Assembly: GCA_900551265.1 (NCBI GenBank)
Contig: URVL01000069.1
Location: 1 to 11,451 of the forward strand
DNA length: 11,451 bases
Source of the DNA: an uncultured Eubacteriales bacterium
GTDB taxonomy: Bacteria; Bacillota; Clostridia; Oscillospirales; QAMX01
Reading direction: 5' to 3'
Positions 6,812 through 11,451 of this stretch are shown one piece after another. A program made the position numbers and the translations under genes. The notes beneath the pieces were generated by a model. It was not told the DNA's origin and made no database searches. It saw only the letters and a program-made list of their open reading frames with translations. How positions within the stretch are numbered: position 1 is the stretch's first letter; each line of letters begins with the position of its first letter.

Positions 6812-7125
6812 ATTTCTTCTCCAGCATCTAAACATCCTTCCTGGTAAAAGGAATGCACGGTACATGCCTGCATCACACCGGTCAGTCCGTTTTGACAGCG
6901 GCGGAGTTCTTCAACACGTTATAATATACGCAAAAAAAGCCGGCACATAGCGGAAAAAAAGCTCCGTGCCGGCACTTTTTTCACTTATATCGAGTAAAGG
7001 ATTCAGCTACTAGACTGCTGTAAAGCTACCGATCGCCCCTTCATTCATAAAGTCACGATTAGTTTCTGCATTTTTAATCAGCCTATTCCAATCTCCGCAA
7101 AATTTTCTGCTGCCGGTCAGAGAAA
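6812..7125. other. Gene-free stretch between the ABC exporter and proC
   Basis: About 314 bp hold no supported gene. The left part (6812-6930) is the leader region of the ABC gene; I found no convincing promoter for it, only an AT-rich TATATTATAA on the minus strand (complement of 6919-6928) lacking a good -35 box. A terminator follows at 6932-6981. The right part (6982-7125) is untranslated sequence behind proC. A reading frame on the minus strand stays open from 7246 to 7010 but overlaps proC and has no start signal of its own. Confidence 0.6.
6932..6981. terminator. Terminator of the proline operon
   Basis: GCCGGCAC (6939-6946) pairs with GTGCCGGC (6966-6973). A run of seven A (6932-6938) precedes the stem and six T (6976-6981) follow it, so a U-tract exists in both directions. 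On the minus strand it ends the proB-proA-proC transcript about 150 nt after the proC stop. No plus-strand gene reads into it. Confidence 0.8.
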
Positions 7126-7932
7126 CTATTTCCCCAGCTCCAGTGTCCTGCGATAAGCCGCGCAAACGGCATCCATGCTCAATGCCCGGAAAGCACCGGA
7201 CTCCAGAGCATGCACGCCCGCGATTGTCGTTCCGCCAGGGCTGCACACAGCGTTTTTCAGTGCTTCTGGATGCCGATCACTTTCCAGCACCATCTGTGCA
7301 GAACCCACAACGGTCTGTGCGGCATACTGGAGCGCCTTATCATAAGGCAATCCACAGGCAACGCCGCCATCAGCCAGCGCCTCAATGAACAGATAAACAA
7401 ACGCCGGTCCACAACCGGAAATGGCGCTGGCAGCGTCAATCAGCTTTTCGTCAATTCTGTCAAAACGCCCTGCCCCACGCATACCCTCTGTAAACGCGGA
7501 AAGATCTTCTTCCGTTACCTGTTTATTGGCCGTATAGAGAATCATCCCTTTTCCCACAGACGCCGGGATATTCGGCATAATGCGGATAATAGGATAGTCC
7601 TCTCCTGCGAGTTGCTCAATACGTGCAGTCGATAGCCCCGCTGCCATACTGACAAGCACAAACTTTTTATTACGCGTAATAAGCGCCGTACGGATACCGG
7701 AGAGCAGGGCCTCCATCGCCTGCGGCTTGGCCCCCAAAAAAATATAATCCGCATGCGCTGCAACATCCGCCGCATCTACAGACCGGCAACCGCACTCCGC
7801 CGCCAGGCTATCCGATTTTTCCCGCATCAAATCTGCCACCAGCACGCTGTCCGAACCCACCGAACGGCATGCAGCGCGCGCCAAGGCTCCGCCCATATTG
7901 CCGACGCCTATAAAGCCAAAGATTCTGTTCAT
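7126..7932 (-). CDS. proC: Pyrroline-5-carboxylate reductase
   Basis: ProC reduces 1-pyrroline-5-carboxylate to proline with NAD(P)H, the last step of proline synthesis. The 268-residue length is typical. The N-terminal Rossmann fold shows GVGNMGG (9-15), then MPN (119-121). The C-terminal dimerisation and substrate domain shows ISGCGPAFVY (171-180) and the P5CR signature around CSPGGTTIAG (230-239). AAGGAA lies about 9 nt before the ATG at 7932 and supports the start. It is the third gene of the operon, 61 nt behind proA with no promoter or terminator in the gap. Confidence 0.96.
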   Translation of the reverse strand: MNRIFGFIGVGNMGGALARAACRSVGSDSVLVADLMREKSDSLAAECGCRSVDAADVAAHADYIFLGAKPQAMEALLSGIRTALITRNKKFVLVSMAAGLSTARIEQLAGEDYPIIRIMPNIPASVGKGMILYTANKQVTEEDLSAFTEGMRGAGRFDRIDEKLIDAASAISGCGPAFVYLFIEALADGGVACGLPYDKALQYAAQTVVGSAQMVLESDRHPEALKNAVCSPGGTTIAGVHALESGAFRALSMDAVCAAYRRTLELGK

Positions 7933-7993
7933 GATAAAACTTCCTTTTTGTATTCAGTTTTATATGGCCGGTTTCCAGTCATATACGTTCGCC

Positions 7994-9250
7994 TCAGCGG
8001 ATTTGTCCGTTACCACGGATAATATATTTATAGGTGTTAAGTTCTTCCAACCCCATCGGACCACGGGCATGCAGTTTCTGTGTTGAAATTCCCATTTCGC
8101 AACCCAGTCCAAACTCTCCACCATCTGTAAACCGTGTCGACGCGTTGACATACACTGCCGCGCTGTCCACACGTGCGGTAAATATCGCGGCGGTATGTTC
8201 ATCACGCGTCACAATTGACTCGCTGTGACCAGTCGAATGCTTTGCAATATGCTCCACGGCCTCTTCCACGCTGTCTACGACACGCACGGCCAGAACATAG
8301 TCCAAAAATTCCGTATCAAAATCTTCACGGTCCGCCGGCTTTCCTACAATAAACGCGGCTGCGCGCGGATCTAGCCTCAGTTCAACAGGCGTCTTCCCTG
8401 CCGCCGCGCGTTCTTCCACCAGGCGCGTTTTTAACTGCGGGAGAAACGTCTTCGCGACCGCACTGTGTACAAGGCAGACCTCCGCTGCATTACACACCGA
8501 CGGACGGCTCGTTTTTGCATTGTCAACAATCGCCAACGCCTGTTCCAGATCCGCCGCCGCATCTACATAAATATGGCAGATTCCCGTACCCGTTTCAATG
8601 CACGGCACCTTGGCGTTCTCCGTGCAGGCGCGAATGAGGCCTGCTCCGCCACGCGGGATCAGCAGATCTACAAGGCCCACAGCCGTCATGAGCTCCACAG
8701 CGCTTCCACGGTCGGTATCCTCGACCATGGAAACAAGCGCCTCAGGGAACCCCACCCGGCGCAGGCCCCGCCGCATAGCCGACGTAATTGCAAACGCAGA
8801 TTGAAAAGCATCGCGTCCGCCGCGCAGGACACAGGCGTTGCCGCTTTTAATCGCAAGCGCAGCCGCATCCGACGTCACATTTGGCCGGCTCTCATAAACA
8901 ATCGCGATTACGCCAAAGGGCACAGCCGTTTTTTCGACAACAAGCCCATTGGGCCGTACATTACGAGAGAGAACGCGCCCCACCGGATCCGGCAGCGCGG
9001 CGACGTCGCGAATTCCCGCCGCCATTGCTTCAATGCGCGCCGCAGTCAAAAGTAACCGGTCGATCATGACGTCCGAAATACGGCCGCGCGCCGCGTCAAC
9101 GTCCTGCGCGTTCGCTTTCAAAATTTGATCTGTATCTTCCAACAGGCAATCGGCCATGGCATGGAGCGCGCGGTTTTTGGCGTCCGTATCCACTCCGGCC
9201 AAAAACGATTTTTCTCGCGCAGCAGCACACAGAATCTCATTCGTTGTCAT
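7994..9250 (-). CDS. proA: Gamma-glutamyl phosphate reductase (glutamate-5-semialdehyde dehydrogenase)
   Basis: ProA reduces gamma-glutamyl phosphate, made by ProB, with NADPH to glutamate-5-semialdehyde, which cyclises to pyrroline-5-carboxylate. The 418-residue protein belongs to the aldehyde dehydrogenase superfamily and is full length. Visible marks are the [21 protein letters not shown] region (118-138), the catalytic Cys253 in RPSVCNAAE, and the very conserved end with [19 protein letters not shown]. The ATG at 9250 has AAAGGA 8 nt upstream; the in-frame ATG at 9283 reads deeper into proB without a ribosome-binding site. It overlaps proB by 14 bp, pointing to coupled translation that would keep the two enzymes of the labile intermediate in step. 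Confidence 0.96.
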   Translation of the reverse strand: MTTNEILCAAAREKSFLAGVDTDAKNRALHAMADCLLEDTDQILKANAQDVDAARGRISDVMIDRLLLTAARIEAMAAGIRDVAALPDPVGRVLSRNVRPNGLVVEKTAVPFGVIAIVYESRPNVTSDAAALAIKSGNACVLRGGRDAFQSAFAITSAMRRGLRRVGFPEALVSMVEDTDRGSAVELMTAVGLVDLLIPRGGAGLIRACTENAKVPCIETGTGICHIYVDAAADLEQALAIVDNAKTSRPSVCNAAEVCLVHSAVAKTFLPQLKTRLVEERAAAGKTPVELRLDPRAAAFIVGKPADREDFDTEFLDYVLAVRVVDSVEEAVEHIAKHSTGHSESIVTRDEHTAAIFTARVDSAAVYVNASTRFTDGGEFGLGCEMGISTQKLHARGPMGLEELNTYKYIIRGNGQIR

Positions 9251-10022
9251 CGGTCCCATCCTTTCCCACAAAACGTGTCCCAACGCGTTTGCCGTCTATA
9301 ATATCATAAAGAATTTCCGGGTGCGCACCGTTTGTAATAATCATATCAATGCCGTTCAGCGTCACCATCTGTGCGGCATGAAGTTTCGTTTCCATACCTC
9401 CGCTACCCAGTTCGCTGCCCGCGCCGCCGGCCAAAGCGAAGATTTCCGGCGTCAAATTTTCCACAAGCGGAATGAGCTGCGCAGACTTGTCTTTTCGCGG
9501 ATCAGACGTATAAAGGCCCTCAATGTCCGAGAGCAGCACCAGTAAATCAGCTTGCGCCGCAATTGCAACAATTGCCGAAAGCGTATCGTTATCGCCGATT
9601 ACAATTTCCTGCGTGGCAACCGAGTCATTTTCATTGATGATAGGCAAGGCCCCCAGCTCCAAAAGGCGAAACAGTGTATTTTGAAAGTTTTGCAGGCGGT
9701 CGGCATGCTCCACGTCTTCGCCTGTTATAAGAATTTGCGCAACTGTATGATTATACTCGGCAAAGAGCTTATCGTAGGTGTACATCAGTTCGCACTGACC
9801 GACGGCGGCCGCAGCCTGTTTTGTCGGAATGTCTTTCGGCCGGGATTTCAGGGAAAGCTTTCCTACTCCCATGCCAATAGCGCCGGAGGAAACGAGAATT
9901 ACCTCGTGTCCCGCGTTTTTTAAGTCGCTGAGTACTTTGCACAGGCCTTCAATTTGGCGAATATTTAAAAAACCATTCGCATGGGCAAGCGTAGATGTTC
10001 CCACTTTGACGACGATTCTCAC
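9237..10022 (-). CDS. proB: Glutamate 5-kinase, short form without PUA domain
   Basis: ProB phosphorylates the gamma-carboxylate of glutamate with ATP, the committed and normally proline-inhibited step of proline synthesis. The amino-acid-kinase domain fills all 261 residues: KVGTSTL (6-12), VSSGAIGMG (44-52), NENDSV (130-135), IGDNDTLSA (142-150), LSDIEGLY (164-171) and GSGGMETKL (206-214). The C-terminal PUA domain of E. coli ProB (about 367 residues) is absent, as in many Firmicutes. I start at the GTG at 10022, because AAAGGGA lies about 8 nt upstream and the product then begins MRIVVKVGT as in relatives. An ATG at 10109 would add 29 unrelated residues and overlap the promoter. It is the first gene of the proB-proA-proC operon. 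Confidence 0.94.
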   Translation of the reverse strand: MRIVVKVGTSTLAHANGFLNIRQIEGLCKVLSDLKNAGHEVILVSSGAIGMGVGKLSLKSRPKDIPTKQAAAAVGQCELMYTYDKLFAEYNHTVAQILITGEDVEHADRLQNFQNTLFRLLELGALPIINENDSVATQEIVIGDNDTLSAIVAIAAQADLLVLLSDIEGLYTSDPRKDKSAQLIPLVENLTPEIFALAGGAGSELGSGGMETKLHAAQMVTLNGIDMIITNGAHPEILYDIIDGKRVGTRFVGKDGTDDNE

Positions 10023-10073
10023 AACTGTATTCCCTTTCTTCCAGTTCTTATGCCACTTTTGGCGCTTTCTTTC

Positions 10074-10102
10074 ATCATAGCAGAATGCCGGCAAAATTTC
10101 AA
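10074..10102 (-). promoter_or_regulatory. Promoter of the proB-proA-proC operon
   Basis: On the minus strand TTGAAA (complement of 10097-10102), a 17-bp spacer and TATGAT (complement of 10074-10079) form a near-consensus sigma-A promoter. Transcription should start near 10067, leaving a leader of only about 45 nt before the GTG of proB. That is too short for a T-box, which controls proBA in some Bacillales. Confidence 0.75.
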
Positions 10103-10203
10103 TCATCATTCCACGAATATCGTATCATTCACGCTAAAGGAACAATTTAACTTTATGTTTTCGAGAAAGTAATGGCCCGCCCTCCAAAAAGGAAGGAAAC
10201 TGG

Positions 10204-10246
10204 AAAAACAAAAAACGCCCCGAAATTCTAACAATTCCAGGGTGTT
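10204..10246 (-). terminator. Terminator of tRNA-Thr
   Basis: A 14-position stem (10233-10246 with 10214-10227, one A-C mismatch and two G-U pairs) encloses a 5-nt loop. On the minus strand it is followed by a U-tract, T6-G-T5 (complement of 10204-10215). It starts one base beyond the tRNA CCA end, so it closes the tRNA unit before the proB promoter. Confidence 0.8.
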
Positions 10247-10247
10247 T

Positions 10248-10323
10248 TGGAGCTGGTGGCCGGACTTGAACCGGCGACCTGCTGATTACGAATCAGCTGC
10301 TCTACCGACTGAGCCACACCAGC
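10248..10323 (-). tRNA. tRNA-Thr with anticodon CGU
   Basis: The 76-nt sequence folds as a complete cloverleaf. The acceptor stem pairs GCTGGTG (10323-10317) with CACCAGC (10258-10252) perfectly. The D arm is GCTC/GAGC, the anticodon stem GCTGA/TCAGC encloses the loop TTCGTAA with anticodon CGT, and the T arm GCCGG/CCGGC encloses TTCAAGT. The discriminator base is T, followed by an encoded CCA. It reads the threonine codon ACG. It has its own promoter and terminator and sits between ispE and proB. Confidence 0.97.
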
Positions 10324-10331
10324 CCATCACG

Positions 10332-10355
10332 ACAGCGCCATTTTTCGAGCGCTGT
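10332..10355 (-). other. Hairpin in the 5' leader of pre-tRNA-Thr
   Basis: ACAGCGC (10332-10338) and GCGCTGT (10349-10355) form a perfect 7-bp stem with a 10-nt loop, lying between the promoter start point (near 10352) and the mature tRNA 5' end at 10323. On the minus strand no U-tract follows, so it is not an ispE terminator. It may fold in the precursor RNA or only partly be transcribed. Confidence 0.4.
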
Positions 10356-10358
10356 TTT

Positions 10359-10387
10359 ATCTTAGCACAAAATGCCGGTCAAGTCAA
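10359..10387 (-). promoter_or_regulatory. Promoter of tRNA-Thr
   Basis: On the minus strand TTGACT (complement of 10382-10387), a 17-bp spacer and TAAGAT (complement of 10359-10364) form a good sigma-A promoter that begins just after the ispE stop codon. Transcription should start near 10352, about 29 nt before the mature tRNA. Confidence 0.75.
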
Positions 10388-10403
10388 GAGTAAATTCAAG
10401 ATT

Positions 10404-11312
10404 TTACACGCCTGACATACCGGCAAAGGACGTGAGGAAATCCTCCGAACTATTCGCCGGGTATGGACGGCATAAATATACGCCCGGATAACGCGGCAAA
10501 AACTCTGCATAAGCAGCATGTGCGCAAACATTGTCTGTAAAAATACCGAACACAGTCGGGCCACTCCCGCTCATGGCAGCACCAAGCGCTCCGCGTGCAA
10601 GCATACGCCGCTTAATCTCCAGAATTTCAGGACACTCTGCCGCTGTAACGTCCTCCATAACGTTAAAAAGTCCGGCCGCGATATCGGAAACCGTGCCACG
10701 TGCCAACGCGCCAATCATTGCCTCCGTGTCAGGGCGGCGTGTAATTTCCCGCTTGTCAAGCGCGGCAAAGACAGACGGCGTTGATACAGCAACATCGGGT
10801 TTGACCAGAAGAATGGTACAGTCAGGCATGGGGCTAAGTGGAGAAAGGATCTCTCCCACCCCGCGTGCAAGCATTGTACCGCCGGAAATGCAGAAAGGAA
10901 CATCGGCGCCAACGCAGAGCCCTATTTTTTGCAACTCTTTTTCAGAAAACCGGGTGTTATAAATAAAATCAAGCGCGCGGATGACCGCCGCCGCATCTGT
11001 GCTGCCGCCTGCCAGTCCTGCCATTACAGGAATCCGTTTTTCGATTGCAACGGAAACGCCGCTTTCCAAAATCCCGGAAGCTTCATAAAACGCCTGAATA
11101 GCCTTATAAACCAAATTTCGTTCGTCACAGGGAATATTTTTCACATTGCTACGCAGTTCAATTCCCGCATCTGTTCCCGTTTCAATAGAAAGTATATCGT
11201 GCAAGCTGATGCTCTGCATGACCATCAGCAGCTCATGATACCCGTTCTGAAGCTTTTTCACAACATCAAGCGTCAAATTAATCTTGGCGTGTGCCGCAAT
11301 GCTGACCCGCAT
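10404..11312 (-). CDS. ispE: 4-diphosphocytidyl-2-C-methyl-D-erythritol kinase
   Basis: IspE phosphorylates CDP-methylerythritol with ATP, the fourth step of the non-mevalonate (MEP) route to isoprenoid precursors. The 302-residue protein is a GHMP kinase of normal length. It shows the catalytic Lys10 in AHAKINLTLDV, the ATP-binding glycine-rich loop PVMAGLAGGSTDAAA (95-109), the catalytic Asp137 in GADVPF, and the C-terminal SGSGPTVFGIF (248-258). AGGAGG (complement of 11324-11329) lies 11 nt before the ATG. The upstream gene ends 18 nt before the ispE start, so both probably form an operon. No hairpin with a U-tract follows ispE, so some transcripts may run into the tRNA. Confidence 0.95.
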   Translation of the reverse strand: MRVSIAAHAKINLTLDVVKKLQNGYHELLMVMQSISLHDILSIETGTDAGIELRSNVKNIPCDERNLVYKAIQAFYEASGILESGVSVAIEKRIPVMAGLAGGSTDAAAVIRALDFIYNTRFSEKELQKIGLCVGADVPFCISGGTMLARGVGEILSPLSPMPDCTILLVKPDVAVSTPSVFAALDKREITRRPDTEAMIGALARGTVSDIAAGLFNVMEDVTAAECPEILEIKRRMLARGALGAAMSGSGPTVFGIFTDNVCAHAAYAEFLPRYPGVYLCRPYPANSSEDFLTSFAGMSGV

Positions 11313-11330
11313 ACGGTTGACAACCTCCTG

Positions 11331-11451
11331 TTATTCCATGATGATCGGTTCGTGTTTTGAAAAATATGACACGACTCGCAGACCATACGCCTCTGCCAGC
11401 TCGCGTGCTTCCAGAACGCCCGCTCCGACATCGGCCGCCTGGTGCGCATCG
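11331..11451 (-). CDS. 3' end of an unrecognised gene upstream of ispE
   Basis: The last 39 codons and a TAA stop (complement of 11331-11333) are present; the rest lies beyond the window edge. The visible residues run from DAHQAADVGAGVLEAREL through an alternating hydrophobic strand (LRVVSYF) to the end HEPIIME. An alanine-rich helix followed by a short strand suggests a globular soluble alpha/beta protein, but I do not recognise the family. It sits 18 nt upstream of ispE with ispE's ribosome-binding site in the gap, so the two are likely cotranscribed. Confidence 0.65.
   Translation of the reverse strand, partial: DAHQAADVGAGVLEARELAEAYGLRVVSYFSKHEPIIME

Noticed and set aside
6892..6925. 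TTGACA (6892-6897) and TATAAT (6920-6925) on the plus strand, resembling a promoter
   Set aside because: The spacer is 22 bp, too long for sigma-A. Any transcript would run at once into the hairpin at 6939-6973, with no gene downstream on that strand.
8465..9055. A 196-codon plus-strand frame opposite proA
   Set aside because: It is antisense to highly conserved proA sequence. The product is Arg/His-rich with no domain and no ribosome-binding site.
10332..10355. Hairpin after ispE as an ispE terminator
   Set aside because: On the minus strand it is followed by CGTGATGG rather than a U-tract, and the tRNA begins 9 nt later.
1..11451. CRISPR array, insertion sequence, phage, toxin-antitoxin or retron-like element
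   Set aside because: I saw no regularly spaced repeats, transposase, integrase, reverse transcriptase or paired small toxin and antitoxin genes. Almost all coding space is explained by metabolic and housekeeping genes.

Overview
The window reads as ordinary chromosomal DNA of a Gram-positive, moderately GC-rich anaerobe, most likely a clostridium of the Oscillospirales/Ruminococcaceae type. Supporting this are strong AAGGAG/GGAGG ribosome-binding sites, sigma-A-like promoters with 17-bp spacers, short intergenic gaps closed by intrinsic terminators, a short ProB without a PUA domain, and the non-mevalonate gene ispE. The taxonomic assignment is an inference from style, not from a marker gene.

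Left part (1-2990). A divergent promoter region separates the 5' stub of an unrecognised minus-strand gene (1-60) from a plus-strand unit. That unit encodes 2-keto-3-deoxy-6-phosphogluconate aldolase (kdgA/eda), 2-keto-3-deoxygluconate kinase (kdgK, overlapping kdgA by 8 bp) and a beta-lactamase-fold serine hydrolase. The first two convert 2-keto-3-deoxygluconate, the common product of uronate/pectin catabolism, to pyruvate and glyceraldehyde-3-phosphate. A very strong bidirectional hairpin (2950-2988) closes the unit and also serves the convergent esterase gene.

Middle part (3000-6930). A minus-strand putative esterase (3064-3756) is divergent from a two-CBS-domain protein (3975-4403), which has its own terminator. 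A VOC/glyoxalase-fold protein (4509-4964) follows, with a promoter abutting that terminator. It converges on a minus-strand ABC exporter with fused membrane and ATPase domains (5012-6811), with tandem hairpins at the junction.

Right part (6930-11451), all on the minus strand. Reading in the direction of transcription: the 3' end of an unrecognised gene, ispE (isoprenoid precursor synthesis), a free-standing tRNA-Thr(CGU) with its own promoter and terminator, then a complete proline operon proB-proA-proC with a clear promoter and a terminator. Glutamate is converted by ProB, ProA and ProC to proline within this one operon.

I looked for an unusual defence, mobile or RNA-based system and did not find one. 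There is no CRISPR array, insertion sequence, phage gene, large structured RNA or repeat family. The points worth a second look are modest: a palindromic putative operator over the kdgA -35 box, the serine hydrolase attached to the KDG genes, a VOC protein lacking one expected metal ligand, an orphan ABC exporter, and several start-site corrections that ribosome-binding sites clearly support.
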